A stretch of DNA of 64,000 nt from Kaistia algarum (GCF_026343945.1 NZ_JAPKNJ010000005.1:1-64000); one strand, 5' to 3'. Positions 34,406 to 44,615 are shown, numbered from the stretch's first letter. Notes: a model not told the origin generated them from the letters alone. Program-made: numbers and translations.

Positions 34406-34960
34406 TCACATCTCTTCGCTGGCGTGCGACTTGAACTCGGGCTTGGTGCCAGATTTCGCCGCCTTGACGAATTTCTTGACCACCATCTCGCGCTTCAGCC
34501 GCGACAGGTAATCGATGAAGAGCTTGCCATCGAGATGGTCGACCTCGTGCTGGATGCAGGTCGAGAGCAGCCCATCGGCGTCGATCTCGTGCGGCTTGCC
34601 GTCGCGATCGAGATAGCGCAGGCGCACCGAGGCAGGGCGCTCGACTTCGGCATAGAAGTCGGGGATCGACAGGCACCCTTCCTCATAGGTCGAGCGGTCC
34701 TCGGCGGAGGTGACGATCTCGGGATTGATCAGGAAGAGCGGCTTCCGCTCGGCGCCATCCTCGCGACCCGACACGTCGATGGTCACGATCCGGCGCGGCA
34801 CGCCGACCTGGATCGCCGCCAGCCCGATGCCGGGCGCCTCATACATCGTCTCCAGCATGTCATCCAGAAAGCGGCGCAGATCGTCGTCGACGCGCTCCAC
34901 CGGCGCGCTGACGAGCCGGAGCTTCGGGTCGGGAAGGGTGATGATGTCGAGCTTGGCCAT
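34406..34960 (-). CDS. def: Peptide deformylase
   Basis: Def removes the N-formyl group from nascent proteins using a metal ion. The 184-aa protein has all three motifs: [19 protein letters not shown] with the metal-binding Cys, and QHEVDHLDG with the HExxH-type ligands. The open frame extends far upstream, but ATG 34960 ([15 protein letters not shown]) is the family start. It heads def-fmt-truA and diverges from rmuC, with 130 bp between. Confidence 0.96.
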   Translation of the reverse strand: MAKLDIITLPDPKLRLVSAPVERVDDDLRRFLDDMLETMYEAPGIGLAAIQVGVPRRIVTIDVSGREDGAERKPLFLINPEIVTSAEDRSTYEEGCLSIPDFYAEVERPASVRLRYLDRDGKPHEIDADGLLSTCIQHEVDHLDGKLFIDYLSRLKREMVVKKFVKAAKSGTKPEFKSHASEEM

Positions 34961-35090
34961 GAAAACCTCAACGCTGGCTGGCCTGAAATAGGCAATCGTC
35001 GCGAACCGGTCAATCGCGGATTGCCGCGACTTTCGGGGAATCGCCGCCCCAATGTTCATGTTTTGATCTGGTTTTGCACGAAAATCTGCT

Positions 35091-36275
35091 ATGGTCCGGC
35101 CCATGCAGGATATTCTCTTTTCCCTCGCGGGCCGGCCGATCACCCTTGCTGAGACGCTGCTCGGCGGCGCCGGCCTTGCGCTGCTCATGCTGTTTCTCGT
35201 CCTCGTTCTGGCCTGGCGCGGCGCGGCGCGGCGGGCGGCGCTGGAGGCGGACCAGCATATGCAGGGCGCGGAACTGCAACAGCGCATCGCCGATCTGGTC
35301 CGCATCCAGTCCGAAATGACCGGCCGCATGCAGACCATGGCCGAAGTCTTCGGCTCGCGCCAATCCGACCTGGTGCGCGGCCTTTCCGAGCGCCTCGACG
35401 GGTTTGGCCACCGCATCGGCCAATCGATGAACGAGACGACGCGCAATACGCATGAGGGACTGAGCCGCCTGCATGAGCGGCTCGCCGTCATCGACAATGC
35501 CCAGCGCAACATCACCGAGCTTTCCTCGCAGGTCGTCGGGCTGCAGCAGATCCTCGCCAACAAGCAGACGCGCGGCGCCTTCGGCCAGGGACGGATGGAA
35601 GCGATCATCCAGGATGGCCTCCCGGCGGGCGGTTACGCCTTCCAGGCGACGCTCTCCAATGGCAACCGGCCGGACTGCGTCGTCGCCTTTCCGAACGGCG
35701 CGCCGGACCTCGTCATCGACGCCAAGTTTCCACTTGAGGCCTGGAATGCCATCCGCGCCGCCGAGGGCGGCGAGTTCGCGAGAGCCGCCGAAGTCCAGTT
35801 CCGCCGCGATGTCACCAAGCACGTCAAGGACATTGCCGAGCGCTATCTGATCCCCGGCGAGACGCAGGATACGGCGTTCATGTTCGTGCCGTCGGAATCA
35901 GTGTTCGCCGAAATCCATGAGCGCTTCGAGGACGTCGTGCAGGCGGCACATCGGCTGCGCGTCGTCATAGTCTCCCCGTCGCTGCTGATGCTCTCGATCC
36001 AGGTCCTGCAATCCGTGCTGCGCGACGTGCGCATGCGCGAACAGGCCCATCTGATCCAGGGAGAGGTTCTGAAGCTGATGGAGGATGTCGGCCGCGTCGA
36101 CGAGCGCGTCCTGAAGCTGCAGGCCCATTTCGGCCAGGCTTCGAAGGATATCGACGACATATTGATCTCGACGCGCAAATTGAAGAATCGCGGCGCACGG
36201 ATCGAGCAGCTCGAATTCGGCGAAGAAGGCTCGCCGGCCTATGACCGCCAGGGGGATCTGCTGGCGGGGGAGTAG
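35091..36275 (+). CDS. rmuC: RmuC-like DNA recombination protein
   Basis: RmuC proteins are membrane-anchored, coiled-coil proteins with a restriction-endonuclease-like fold that limit recombination at inverted repeats. This 394-aa protein has an N-terminal membrane helix (about residues 19-43), a helical coiled-coil region to about 155, and the RmuC core: [31 protein letters not shown] with the Asp/Lys nuclease-like pair, and [20 protein letters not shown]. Start could be ATG 35091 or 35103; neither has a strong ribosome binding site. Confidence 0.88.
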   Translation: MVRPMQDILFSLAGRPITLAETLLGGAGLALLMLFLVLVLAWRGAARRAALEADQHMQGAELQQRIADLVRIQSEMTGRMQTMAEVFGSRQSDLVRGLSERLDGFGHRIGQSMNETTRNTHEGLSRLHERLAVIDNAQRNITELSSQVVGLQQILANKQTRGAFGQGRMEAIIQDGLPAGGYAFQATLSNGNRPDCVVAFPNGAPDLVIDAKFPLEAWNAIRAAEGGEFARAAEVQFRRDVTKHVKDIAERYLIPGETQDTAFMFVPSESVFAEIHERFEDVVQAAHRLRVVIVSPSLLMLSIQVLQSVLRDVRMREQAHLIQGEVLKLMEDVGRVDERVLKLQAHFGQASKDIDDILISTRKLKNRGARIEQLEFGEEGSPAYDRQGDLLAGE

Positions 36276-36301
36276 CGGGCCTTCCTTCGACACTCTCGCC
36301 G

Positions 36302-36913
36302 TCAGTAGCCCCGCCCGCTCTCCGCCAGAAATGCCACCTCCTCCGCCGTCGATATCCGCCCGAGTTCGGCATTCCTGTGCGGGAATCTCCCAAAACGCTG
36401 GATCAACGCCCGGTGCTTCTCGGCGAAGGTGAGGAAGTTCCGGTAGATTTCCGCCTGTTCCACTGGCGCGTCGGCGAGGAGCTCCTCGTAGAGGCGGACG
36501 GAAAGGTCCTGGTCTCGCAGCGCCTCGCTGTGCTCGAAGGGCAGATAGAGGAAGCAGCGCTCGATCAGGCAGAAGCGCTGAACGCCGCTCTCGACCAGAT
36601 CGCGCGCCACCGCCCGCGCCCGCTCGTCATAGGCATAGGCCCGTGGATCGGCACGGAAGAGATTGCGCGGGAACTGGTCGAGGAAGATCACGAGCCCGAT
36701 CTGCGCCTCGCGCGGCAAGGCGGCGAGGTCCCAGTTCTCGGCCGAAACCGCATCCAGAGCGGAGCCAAAGGCCGCGCGGATCGCTTCGTCCGTCTCGTCG
36801 CGTCGCTCGAACCACAGTGCCGCCTTGTCGGCTGGATAATGATCGACACTGGCAAGCTCGCCGCACCAGAAGCGATGCGCCCGGATCAGAATGTCTGCGT
36901 CGATGTCCGTCAT
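36302..36913 (-). CDS. DUF924 family protein
   Basis: This 203-aa, mostly helical protein carries the DUF924 signatures: FWCGELASVDHYPADKAALWF, AQIGLVIFLDQFPRNLFRADPRAYAYD and LYLPFEHSEALRDQDLSVRLYEEL. The family resembles TPR-like helical folds and has no settled function. It begins 9 nt after recR in the dnaX-ybaB-recR operon, so it is likely cotranscribed with DNA-replication and repair genes; a functional link is not shown. Confidence 0.85.
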   Translation of the reverse strand: MTDIDADILIRAHRFWCGELASVDHYPADKAALWFERRDETDEAIRAAFGSALDAVSAENWDLAALPREAQIGLVIFLDQFPRNLFRADPRAYAYDERARAVARDLVESGVQRFCLIERCFLYLPFEHSEALRDQDLSVRLYEELLADAPVEQAEIYRNFLTFAEKHRALIQRFGRFPHRNAELGRISTAEEVAFLAESGRGY

Positions 36914-36922
36914 CCCTGGCCC

Positions 36923-37528
36923 CTAGAACGGCGTCCGCGCGCGGAGCGCGGCGGTGAGCGTTCCCTCATCGAGATAATCGAGTTCGCCGCCGACTGGCAC
37001 GCCATGGGCGAGGCGCGACACCTTGACCGGCGTCGCCGTCAGGCGGTCGGTGATGACATGGGCCGTCGCCTGCCCGTCGACGGTGGCGTTCACCGCGATG
37101 ATCACTTCCGCGACCTCGCCGGAGGCACAGCGCCGCACCAGCGCATCGATGGTCAGGTCGTCCGGCCCGATGCCGTCCAGCGGCGACAGCGTGCCGCCGA
37201 GCACATGGTAGCGCGCCTTCATGGCCCCGGCCCGCTCCAGCGCCCAGAGATCCGAGACATCCTCGACGACGATGAGAATGCGGCCATCGCGCTCGGGATC
37301 GGTGCAGATCGAGCAGGGGTCAACGGTATCGATATTGCCGCAGACAGAGCAGACCTTGACCCGCTCGGCCGCAACATTCATCGCGCCCGCGAGCGGGACC
37401 AGCAGTTGCTCCTTCTTCTTGATCAGCGCCAGCGCGGCGCGCCGCGCCGATCGCGGTCCGAGGCCGGGCAGCTTGGCGAGAAGCTGGATCAGCCGCTCGA
37501 TCTCGGGTCCAAGGACGGAACGGGCCAT
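36923..37528 (-). CDS. recR: Recombination protein RecR
   Basis: RecR acts with RecO and RecF to load RecA on gapped DNA. The 201-aa protein has the N-terminal helix-hairpin-helix ([20 protein letters not shown]), a four-Cys zinc module ([16 protein letters not shown]) and a Toprim domain ([34 protein letters not shown]). It follows ybaB by 16 nt, the conserved dnaX-ybaB-recR arrangement. Confidence 0.96.
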   Translation of the reverse strand: MARSVLGPEIERLIQLLAKLPGLGPRSARRAALALIKKKEQLLVPLAGAMNVAAERVKVCSVCGNIDTVDPCSICTDPERDGRILIVVEDVSDLWALERAGAMKARYHVLGGTLSPLDGIGPDDLTIDALVRRCASGEVAEVIIAVNATVDGQATAHVITDRLTATPVKVSRLAHGVPVGGELDYLDEGTLTAALRARTPF

Positions 37529-37544
37529 GGTGGCGGGAAGCGCC

Positions 37545-37868
37545 TCAGAACGGCAGCTTGAGGCCTGGCGGCAGGCCGAGGCCGCCGGTCAGCGCCTGCA
37601 TCTTGTCGGCCATCGCCTTCTCGGCCTTCGCCCGCGCGTCGGCATGGGCGGCGATGATCAGGTCCTCCAGAATCTCGACCTCGTCCGGCTTCATCAGGGA
37701 GGGGTCGATCGTGAGCTTCCGGAGGTCGCCCTTGGCGGTCATGGTGATCTGGACGAGCCCGGCACCGGAGGCGCCATCGACCTCGATGGTTGCGACTTCG
37801 GCCTGCATATCCTGCATTTTGGACTGCAGTTCCTTGGCCTTCTTCATCATGCCCAGGAAATCGCTCAT
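37545..37868 (-). CDS. ybaB: YbaB/EbfC family nucleoid-associated protein
   Basis: A 107-aa protein starting [20 protein letters not shown], with [21 protein letters not shown] and [15 protein letters not shown], matches the YbaB/EbfC DNA-binding dimer that sits between dnaX and recR in most bacteria. It binds DNA without strict sequence need. ATG 37868 is 31 nt after the dnaX stop. The Met/Gly-rich C-terminus ([16 protein letters not shown]) is usual. Confidence 0.95.
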   Translation of the reverse strand: MSDFLGMMKKAKELQSKMQDMQAEVATIEVDGASGAGLVQITMTAKGDLRKLTIDPSLMKPDEVEILEDLIIAAHADARAKAEKAMADKMQALTGGLGLPPGLKLPF

Positions 37869-37899
37869 AGGCCTTCGCTCCTCTTGTCGTTCTGAAAGT

Positions 37900-39717
37900 T
37901 CAATCTTCGCCGGCTTCCGGCGCTTCGTCGGGGTTCTCGGTCGCCGGGATGTTGGCAGGCGGCAGGATCGCGTCCGCGCCCTCCTCCGACCGAATCTGCA
38001 CGTCGACGATCTCGGCGCCGGGGAACCGCGCCAAAACGGCCGCGACCAAGGGATCCGAGCGCGCATCGCTGCGCGCCTTCAGCTTCATGGCCGCCCGCGC
38101 CTCGGCGATGGTCGGCTCCGTCGCGCCTTTGCCAACCACGACGCTGAAACGAGTATCGGTCCAGTCGCTGACCTTCCTCATGATCTCGGCCGCGAGACCC
38201 CGCCCGGCTCCATCGACCGGCTCGAATTCGAGCAATGTGGAATCGAACCGGATGACCCGCACCTGCGTCTCGAGGGCGAGCTTCAACGGAACGTCGCGCT
38301 TCATGCCGACATAGGCGACCAGATCGTCAAAACGCTGAAAGCGAATCGCCGGCTCCGCCTTGGCGCTCGGCGTGGGGACCGGCTGCGGCGCGGGATCGGG
38401 CGCTGCAAAGGCCTCGACCGCCGGCAGGGGCCGAAGCCCGCCATTGCCGGTGCGGGCACTAGCCGTCGGACCCGAAGGCAACGACGCGGCGGGCGCCGGG
38501 CTCGCCGGCGCCGATGCGGGAAGGGCGGCGCCAGACTTCAGCAGCCGCAGCGCCTCGTCCGGTGTCGGCATATCGGCGACATGGGCGATGCGGATCAGCA
38601 CCATGTCGGCGGCGGCGAGAGGCCGGCTTGAGGTCGCGACCTCATCGATGCCCTTGATCAGCATCTGCCAGGCGCGCGACAGCACGCGAAGCGAAAGAGC
38701 TGCCGCAAAAGCAGCCGCCCGCTGGCGCTCCGATTCGGGCAAGGCTGCCTGATCGGAAGGGTCCGGCACGACCTTGAAGCGCGTCACCATATGGGTGAAG
38801 GCGGCGAGGTCCTGAAGCACGACGGAAGGATCGGCGCCGATATCGTATTGATGTTTCAGAAGACTCAGCGCCTCGGCGGTACGGCCGGCCATCAGCGCCT
38901 CGAAGAGATCGACGATGCGGGCCCGGTCGGCGAGGCCGAGCATGGCGCGCACATCCTCGGCGCGGATCGCGCCGGCACCATGAGCGATGGCCTGGTCGAG
39001 CAGCGACAGCGAATCGCGAGCCGAGCCCTCGGCGGCGCGCGCGATCATGGCGAGCGCCTCGCCGTCGATCTCGACGTTCTCCTTCTGCGTGATCGAGGAG
39101 AGCAAGCCGATGAGCTGGCCCGATTCGATGCGGCGCAGATCGAAACGCTGGCAGCGCGACAGCACCGTGACCGGCACCTTGCGGATCTCGGTGGTGGCGA
39201 AGATGAACTTCACATGCTCCGGCGGCTCCTCCAGCGTCTTCAACAGGCCGTTGAAGGCGGCGCCGGAGAGCATGTGCACTTCGTCGAGGATATAGACCTT
39301 GTAGCGGGCCGTAACCGGCTTGTAGCGAACTGCCTCGATGATCTCGCGGATATTGTCGATGCCGTTATTGGAGGCCGCGTCCATCTCGATCACGTCGACA
39401 TGGCGCCCTTCCATGATCTCGGCGCAATGGACGCCAAGCACGGGCATTTCGATGGTCGGCCGATCGATCGTCTCGGTCTTGTAGTTGAGGCCACGGGCGA
39501 GGATGCGCGCAGTCGTCGTCTTGCCGACGCCGCGCACGCCCGTCAGCATATAGGCCTGCGCGATCCGCCCGGTTTCGAACGCGTTCGTCAGCGTGCGGAC
39601 CATCGGCTCCTGGCCGACGAGGTCGTCGAAGCTCTTCGGCCGGTATTTGCGCGCAAGGACACGATAGGCGCCGCCAGCGCCAGTCGTCGTCCCGCTTATC
39701 TGATCGCCGCCATCCAT
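37900..39717 (-). CDS. dnaX: DNA polymerase III subunits gamma and tau
   Basis: DnaX is the clamp-loader ATPase of the replisome. The 605-aa protein from ATG 39717 shows [17 protein letters not shown], Walker [15 protein letters not shown], Walker B-like [27 protein letters not shown] and the SRC-type sensor LSRCQRF. The zinc module that has four Cys in E. coli is reduced here to a single Cys ([15 protein letters not shown]). A Pro/Ala-rich linker (about 440-510) joins the C-terminal tau region. I see no A-rich slippery heptamer, so gamma may not be made by frameshifting. The SRP RNA gene lies directly upstream. Confidence 0.95.
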   Translation of the reverse strand: MDGGDQISGTTTGAGGAYRVLARKYRPKSFDDLVGQEPMVRTLTNAFETGRIAQAYMLTGVRGVGKTTTARILARGLNYKTETIDRPTIEMPVLGVHCAEIMEGRHVDVIEMDAASNNGIDNIREIIEAVRYKPVTARYKVYILDEVHMLSGAAFNGLLKTLEEPPEHVKFIFATTEIRKVPVTVLSRCQRFDLRRIESGQLIGLLSSITQKENVEIDGEALAMIARAAEGSARDSLSLLDQAIAHGAGAIRAEDVRAMLGLADRARIVDLFEALMAGRTAEALSLLKHQYDIGADPSVVLQDLAAFTHMVTRFKVVPDPSDQAALPESERQRAAAFAAALSLRVLSRAWQMLIKGIDEVATSSRPLAAADMVLIRIAHVADMPTPDEALRLLKSGAALPASAPASPAPAASLPSGPTASARTGNGGLRPLPAVEAFAAPDPAPQPVPTPSAKAEPAIRFQRFDDLVAYVGMKRDVPLKLALETQVRVIRFDSTLLEFEPVDGAGRGLAAEIMRKVSDWTDTRFSVVVGKGATEPTIAEARAAMKLKARSDARSDPLVAAVLARFPGAEIVDVQIRSEEGADAILPPANIPATENPDEAPEAGED

Positions 39718-39844
39718 CGCCGGTCCGTCGCCCTGTTCGCTGATGGATATATCCGCGATCGGCCGCAAAGCGCGAGGATAAATCCTCTCATGCGGCAACG
39801 CCCGCCCAGATGGGCGGCACGCGCGGAGACGATAGGGGAAAAGT

Positions 39845-39939
39845 GGGAGGCTGGCACGCGACCCGTGCCTGGCTCGTTGGGGCTGCTTCCTTCCGGACCT
39901 GACCCGGTTGGCGAGTGGTACGTCCACCACCAACCTCCC
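39845..39939 (-). ncRNA. ffs: Signal recognition particle 4.5S RNA (small bacterial SRP RNA)
   Basis: The minus strand holds the invariant SRP domain IV sequence GGTCAGGTCCGGAAGGAAGC, followed by AGCC. The two ends pair as GGGAGGTTGG with CCAGCCTCCC, closing a hairpin of about 95 nt. This RNA binds Ffh and targets membrane proteins to the translocon. It lies between nudC (divergent) and dnaX, the usual place in alphaproteobacteria. Ends are set from the closing helix and may be off by a few bases. Confidence 0.93.
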
Positions 39940-39945
39940 GCCGCA

Positions 39946-39974
39946 CATATCGTCTTTTGGCGCGACGAAGGCAA
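39946..39974 (-). promoter_or_regulatory. Candidate SRP RNA promoter
   Basis: On the minus strand TTGCCT (39974-39969) and GATATG (39951-39946) are 17 bp apart. The -10 ends 7 bp before the predicted RNA 5' end at 39939, which is the right distance. The -10 match is weak, so support comes mainly from geometry. Confidence 0.45.
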
Positions 39975-40091
39975 GCCCCCTCGCGCGGCACGGGACTATC
40001 GCCGAGGAACGCTCTGTGGCGTAATGGCCGCCCCCAAGGGAATCGGCCGGCCTGCCGGCGCTTGACCCGCCCCTCTCGATCACCACGCGCA

Positions 40092-41054
40092 ATGACCCGT
40101 TCCGTTTTTTCCCGCCTGCCGACGCCGGAGCCGAGCACCCTGACCGGCTTTTCTGGCAACCGTCTCGAACGCCGCAGCGAAGCGCGCAACGAATCGACGC
40201 TTGCCGCTACACTCGCCGACCCTTCCGCGCGCATCTTCCTGCTGCGCGGCGACGATGCCTTGCTGCGGAGCAGCGAATCGGTCGACGCGCTGTTCACGCT
40301 GAAGGAGGCCCACGCCGTTGGTGCGGCGATGGACGATGTGATCCTGCTCGGCTGGGACGGCTCTTCGCCGCGGCTGGCGACGACGCTGACATCCGACGTT
40401 TCGTTCGATGTCGACATCTTCCACGCTGTGTCGATGCGCACGCTGGCGATCAACGGCGCGGCCGGCGGACTGCTCGCCGACACCGCCGATCCGGCAACGC
40501 TGGGCGCGCTGGCGCAGGCTCGAGCGCTCCTTCACTGGCACGGCTCCTGCCGGTTCTGTGGACGCTGTGGCACGCGCACGCAGATGGCGCAGGCCGGCTA
40601 TCGCCGCGACTGCCCTTCCTGCAACGCGCAATATTTCCCGCGCACCGATCCGGTCGCCATCATGCTCGCCACCCATGGCGACCAATGCCTGATGGGACGA
40701 CAGGCCCGCTTCGCGCCGGGCACCTATTCCTGCCTCGCCGGCTTCGTCGAGCCCGGCGAGACCATCGAAGATGCGGTGCGCCGCGAGATCCAGGAAGAGG
40801 CCGGTATCCGCATCGGCCGCGTCGCCTATCACGCCAGCCAGCCCTGGCCCTTCCCGATGTCGCTAATGATCGGCTGCTTCGCCGAGGCGATCTCGACCGA
40901 TATCGTGCCGGACACGGAAGAGCTCGAGGATTGCCGCTGGTTCTCGCGCCAGGAAACACTGGCGATGCTATCCGGTAGCCACCCCGCCGGCCTCTCGACA
41001 CCGCCCAAGATGGCCATCGCTCACACGCTCATCCGCGCCTGGGCCGAGCAGTAG
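40092..41054 (+). CDS. nudC: NADH pyrophosphatase NudC
   Basis: NudC hydrolyses NADH and removes NAD caps from RNA. The 320-aa protein has an N-terminal domain, a zinc ribbon (CRFCGRCGTRT and CPSCNAQYFPR), a complete Nudix box (GFVEPGETIEDAVRREIQEE followed by AGI) and the NADH-specific SQPWPFP. The frame extends upstream into the SRP RNA gene, but ATG 40092 is the family start. The gene diverges from ffs and dnaX. It is distant from the nadABC block, although both concern NAD metabolism. Confidence 0.94.
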   Translation: MTRSVFSRLPTPEPSTLTGFSGNRLERRSEARNESTLAATLADPSARIFLLRGDDALLRSSESVDALFTLKEAHAVGAAMDDVILLGWDGSSPRLATTLTSDVSFDVDIFHAVSMRTLAINGAAGGLLADTADPATLGALAQARALLHWHGSCRFCGRCGTRTQMAQAGYRRDCPSCNAQYFPRTDPVAIMLATHGDQCLMGRQARFAPGTYSCLAGFVEPGETIEDAVRREIQEEAGIRIGRVAYHASQPWPFPMSLMIGCFAEAISTDIVPDTEELEDCRWFSRQETLAMLSGSHPAGLSTPPKMAIAHTLIRAWAEQ

Positions 41055-41144
41055 CGGATCGCGTCTCTCGGGCGCAATTTCCACCGCACCGCCAGGATTC
41101 CCTGCAACAACTCAACGGAAATTCGTAGTCGACAGAGAAGCCGT

Positions 41145-41173
41145 TTGACAGCCGATTGTCGCGTGGGAAAATA
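41145..41173 (+). promoter_or_regulatory. Candidate promoter and inverted repeat upstream of the GT25 gene
   Basis: A perfect TTGACA (41145-41150) is followed 17 bp later by AAAATA, a poor -10. The -10 sits in the loop of an inverted repeat (GTGGG-AAAATA-CCCAC, ending near 41179). The repeat could be an operator. Confidence 0.35.
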
Positions 41174-41187
41174 CCCCACAAGATAGT

Positions 41188-42063
41188 TTGACGGCCGGAT
41201 CGCCCGGTCGCATCAGGCTCGGAGCCGATCGGTTGCGCATTCACGTCATCAATCTTGAGCGACGGCCAGATCGCCGCAACCAGTTCATGGAGTGGAACGG
41301 GCATCAGCCTCTTCGGTTCGAGTTCCTTGCCGCCGCCGATGGCCGGCGGATCGATCGGGCCAGGCTGATCGAGCAGGGCTTGCTCGATCCGGCCGACCGG
41401 GAATTCAACAATGGCGCGCTCGGCAACGCCCTCTCACAGCTTTCGCTCTGGCAGGCTTGCGCCGCCGGCCACCAACCGTTCCTTGTCTTCGAGGACGATG
41501 CTTGTCTGCGCGGTGATTTCTGGCGCCATGCCCGCCCGCTGATGGAGCGATACCTCTCAGCCCATCCCATCATCCTGTTCGGCTTCAACACCGACGCGGT
41601 CACGGCGCTCCGCGGCGCGGATGGCTTTGTCTCGGTCGTGCGCTTCGACGAGAGGATCAAGCGCCGCCCGGGCTACTTCCGCGACTACGGAAAACTGCAG
41701 GACGTGCGGCCGCAGCTGTTCCAGTGCCTGCAGTTCTGGGGATCGCTCGCCTATGCGATCACCCCGGCAGGCGCCCGAGCGTTGATCAACGCCTGCTTCC
41801 CCCTCTCGTCGCGGGCGCGCATCGAGATGATCGGCGAAGGCCGGTCCGTCATCCCGTGCGGCGTCGACGGCATGATGAATGTCGCCCTTCAAGAGGGCAG
41901 GCTCAAGGTCCTCGCCTGCTATCCGCCCCTGGTGCTGGGTCCGAACAGCCATGCCGATTCGGATATTCAGCGATTGGGCACCGTGGGAGCGGGGGCGCCC
42001 GATCGCCGGTCACATGATCAGAATGTCTCAGCGACACCGGCGCGAAAATCCGCCGCCGGATAG
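41188..42063 (+). CDS. Family 25 glycosyltransferase (LPS biosynthesis type)
   Basis: This protein (291 aa from TTG 41188, or 276 aa from TTG 41233) matches GT25: IHVINLERRPDRRNQF at the start, LGNALSQLSLWQACAAGHQPFLVFEDDACLRGDFW with the EDD motif, and FWGSLAYAITPAGARALI near the end. GT25 enzymes add galactose or similar sugars to lipooligosaccharide cores. The later TTG matches the family start and has GGAG 10 nt upstream. It is inserted between nudC and the pheA-kdsB pair. Its 3' end overlaps pheA on the opposite strand by 46 nt. Confidence 0.82.
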   Translation: MTAGSPGRIRLGADRLRIHVINLERRPDRRNQFMEWNGHQPLRFEFLAAADGRRIDRARLIEQGLLDPADREFNNGALGNALSQLSLWQACAAGHQPFLVFEDDACLRGDFWRHARPLMERYLSAHPIILFGFNTDAVTALRGADGFVSVVRFDERIKRRPGYFRDYGKLQDVRPQLFQCLQFWGSLAYAITPAGARALINACFPLSSRARIEMIGEGRSVIPCGVDGMMNVALQEGRLKVLACYPPLVLGPNSHADSDIQRLGTVGAGAPDRRSHDQNVSATPARKSAAG

Positions 42064-42866
42064 ACACCAAGGATCCGGACTTCGTCGGAGAAGAACTGCA
42101 GTTCCTCCAGCGCGAGCGAAAGCGCGCGGTCGTCGGGATGACCCTCGACATCCGCGTAGAACTGCGTCGCGAAGAAGCGGCCGCCGAGCTGGTAGCTTTC
42201 CAGCTTCGTCATGTTGATGCCGTTGGTCGCAAAGCCGCCGAGCGCCTTGTAGAGCGCCGCCGGGATGTTCCGAACGCGGAACACGAAGGTGGTGATGACC
42301 GGCCCATTGCCGGCGCGGGCATGAACGGGCTCGCGCGCCAGGACCACGAAACGGGTCGTATTGTGCTCGGCGTCCTCGACATTCTCGGCCAGGATATCGA
42401 GGCCGTAGATTTCGGCGGCCAGGCGCGGCGCGAGCGCGGCGCGGCTCAGATCGCCCGCCTCGGCCACGAGGCGTGCCGCCCCCGCAGTATCGCCAGCAAC
42501 GATGGCGCGCCAGCCATGCTCGCGCAGGATGCGCCGGCATTGGCCGAGGGCATGAACGTGGCTCTCCACCGTGCGGATCGTCTGGAGCGTTGCTCCGAAC
42601 GGCGCCATGAGTTGGAAGCGGATCGGCAGGAAATACTCGCCGATGATATGCAGCCCCGAATCCGGCAGCAGATGATGGATGTCGGCGACGCGGCCCGCGA
42701 GCGAGTTCTCGATCGGGATCATGGCGAGATCGACATCGCCGCGCGTCATCGCCTGGAAGCAATCTTCGAAGGTCGGCGCCGGCACCGCTTCATAGTCGGG
42801 CAGGACATTGGCACAGGCGATGTGGGAATTGGCTCCCGGCTCGCCCTGGAACACGACTTTCTTCAT
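42018..42866 (-). CDS. pheA: Prephenate dehydratase
   Basis: PheA converts prephenate to phenylpyruvate for phenylalanine. This is a monofunctional 282-aa enzyme. The catalytic domain has [36 protein letters not shown] and the Thr-Thr-Arg-Phe motif in [14 protein letters not shown]. The C-terminal ACT domain ([30 protein letters not shown]) senses phenylalanine, so feedback inhibition is expected. The start overlaps the kdsB stop (ATGA). Confidence 0.95.
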   Translation of the reverse strand: MKKVVFQGEPGANSHIACANVLPDYEAVPAPTFEDCFQAMTRGDVDLAMIPIENSLAGRVADIHHLLPDSGLHIIGEYFLPIRFQLMAPFGATLQTIRTVESHVHALGQCRRILREHGWRAIVAGDTAGAARLVAEAGDLSRAALAPRLAAEIYGLDILAENVEDAEHNTTRFVVLAREPVHARAGNGPVITTFVFRVRNIPAALYKALGGFATNGINMTKLESYQLGGRFFATQFYADVEGHPDDRALSLALEELQFFSDEVRILGVYPAADFRAGVAETF

Positions 42867-43675
42867 TTCGAAGGCTTTTCTTTGCTGGACAGGGATCCGT
42901 CGATGCGCGCCGACGCGCCGGGATCGAGGAGAAGGCGGGCTCTTTCGAGTTCGGCAGGAGTATCGACACCGAGCGGAACCGCGTCAACGACCTCGACATC
43001 GATGCGCATGCCAGCCTCCAGGGCCCGCAATTGTTCCAGCTTTTCGCGCATTTCGAGCGGCGACGGCGGCAGGGCGACATAGCGATCGAGCGCGGCGCGG
43101 CGATACGCATAGAGACCAATATGATGATAGAGCGGCCCCTCGCCCCATGGCGCCGTGGCGCGGGTGAAATACAGCGCCCGCAGATGCCGGTCCGACGGCA
43201 CGCCGGCGATCCGCTTCGGCGAGCCGACGATCTTGACGATGTTCTCGTTGAGGCGGTCAGCCTCCGTCTCGATGAAGGCGGCGATGGTACCGATGTCGAC
43301 GGCGGGATCGGCGAGCGGCTGGAACGCAGCGCGCACAGAAGACGGCTCGATCGTCGGCAGATCGCCCTGCACGTTGACGATGATATCGAACTTTCGTTCA
43401 GGATCGACGAGGCCGGCGGCCTCATGAATCCGGGAAGAACCGTTCGGATGGTCCGATCGCGTCATGACCGCCTCGCCGCCGACCTTGCGGATCGCGGCGA
43501 CGATGGACGAATCATCGCTGGCGACCACGACCGGCCCGATCGCGGCCTCGACGGCCCGACGCCAGACATGCACAATCATCGGCTCGCCATGGATGTCGGC
43601 GAGGGGCTTCCCCGGCAGGCGGGTGGAAGCCATACGCGCCGGAACGAGGACCAGCGCTCGGTTCGAAAGGTTCAT
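42863..43675 (-). CDS. kdsB: 3-deoxy-manno-octulosonate cytidylyltransferase
   Basis: KdsB activates Kdo as CMP-Kdo for the lipopolysaccharide inner core. The 270-aa protein from ATG 43675 begins [20 protein letters not shown] and has [45 protein letters not shown] and [10 protein letters not shown]. An upstream ATG at 43717 adds 14 residues outside the family. It is cotranscribed with pheA, an arrangement conserved in Hyphomicrobiales next to cytochrome c CycM. Confidence 0.93.
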   Translation of the reverse strand: MNLSNRALVLVPARMASTRLPGKPLADIHGEPMIVHVWRRAVEAAIGPVVVASDDSSIVAAIRKVGGEAVMTRSDHPNGSSRIHEAAGLVDPERKFDIIVNVQGDLPTIEPSSVRAAFQPLADPAVDIGTIAAFIETEADRLNENIVKIVGSPKRIAGVPSDRHLRALYFTRATAPWGEGPLYHHIGLYAYRRAALDRYVALPPSPLEMREKLEQLRALEAGMRIDVEVVDAVPLGVDTPAELERARLLLDPGASARIDGSLSSKEKPSK

Positions 43676-43853
43676 TCTGTGCGGTTCCTGTCTCCGCCCC
43701 GGCATGCCGGGTGTCAAAAGGTCTCAAGCCCCGGGCGTTCATACGTATTGCGCCTCGCCCGGAAAAGCTTGTAGTTTCCGCGCCACATGTGATGGCGGAT
43801 GCGGCTCTTGGCTGCGCTGTTGTCGGTATCTGCTGCTGGCCGGGACCTTTCCT

Positions 43854-44615
43854 ATGGATTCTTTCGAGCGTAACAAGATTCTTGGCGCGATCCTCGGCAC
43901 GCTGCTGCTCGTGATGTCGCTCGGCATCATCGCCGGAGCCGTCTATGCGCCGGCCGAGGCGGAGAAGCCCGGCTTCGTGATCGAGGTAGCGGAGGCACCG
44001 GCAGCTGGAGGCGCGGCTCCCGCCGTGGCCCAGGACCCGCCGATCGCCGTCCTGATGCAGACGGCGAACGCAGAGGCTGGTGCGACCGTCGCGAAGAAAT
44101 GCGCCGCCTGCCACAATTTCGTGGAAGGCGCCGGCGCCAAGGTCGGCCCCGATCTCTACGGCGTACTGGATCGTCCGATCGGCGAGATGGCCGGCTTCAA
44201 ATATTCGGCGCCGCTGCAGAAGGCGCACGAAGCCGGCGAGAAGTGGACCTATGAGCATCTCTATCACTTCCTGAAGAAGCCGAGCGCCGACATGCCCGGC
44301 ACCGCCATGGGCTTTGCCGGTCTGCCGAAGCCGGAAGATCGCGCCAACGTCATCGCCTATCTGCGCACGCTGGCGGCCACCCCGGAGCCGCTGCCGACGC
44401 CGGAAGCCGCCGCTCCGGCTGCCGCACCCGCCGATGCAGCGCCGGCTCCCGTCAAGCCTGCGGATGCAGCTCCGGCAGCGCCCGCTGCCCCCGTCGCGGA
44501 ACCAGCGGCTCCGGCCGCTCCGGCTGCCGAGCCTGCGCCAGCCCCTGCGGCTCCCGCACCGGCGCCTGCGACCCCCGCACCAGCTCCTGCGGCACCGGCA
44601 CCGGCCAACCCATAA
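43854..44615 (+). CDS. cycM: Membrane-anchored cytochrome c, CycM-like, with long Ala/Pro tail
   Basis: This 253-aa protein has an uncleaved N-terminal membrane anchor (about residues 9-33), a class I cytochrome c domain with the haem motif CAACH (Cys83, Cys86, His87) and the axial Met near 152 (GTAMGF). A tail of about 78 residues made almost only of Ala, Pro, Val and Glu follows. CycM carries electrons from the bc1 complex to the aa3 oxidase in rhizobia, and the position beside kdsB and pheA is conserved. Known CycM proteins are shorter, about 180-190 aa, so the tail is unusual. It may extend across the peptidoglycan layer. Confidence 0.88.
   Translation: MDSFERNKILGAILGTLLLVMSLGIIAGAVYAPAEAEKPGFVIEVAEAPAAGGAAPAVAQDPPIAVLMQTANAEAGATVAKKCAACHNFVEGAGAKVGPDLYGVLDRPIGEMAGFKYSAPLQKAHEAGEKWTYEHLYHFLKKPSADMPGTAMGFAGLPKPEDRANVIAYLRTLAATPEPLPTPEAAAPAAAPADAAPAPVKPADAAPAAPAAPVAEPAAPAAPAAEPAPAPAAPAPAPATPAPAPAAPAPANP

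Noticed and set aside
37900..39717. Programmed frameshift for gamma synthesis in dnaX
   Set aside because: I could not find an A-rich heptamer or comparable slippery site on the coding strand.
44357..44608. Ala/Gly-only small frame on the minus strand
   Set aside because: It is the reverse complement of the Ala/Pro tail of cytochrome c, which explains it completely.
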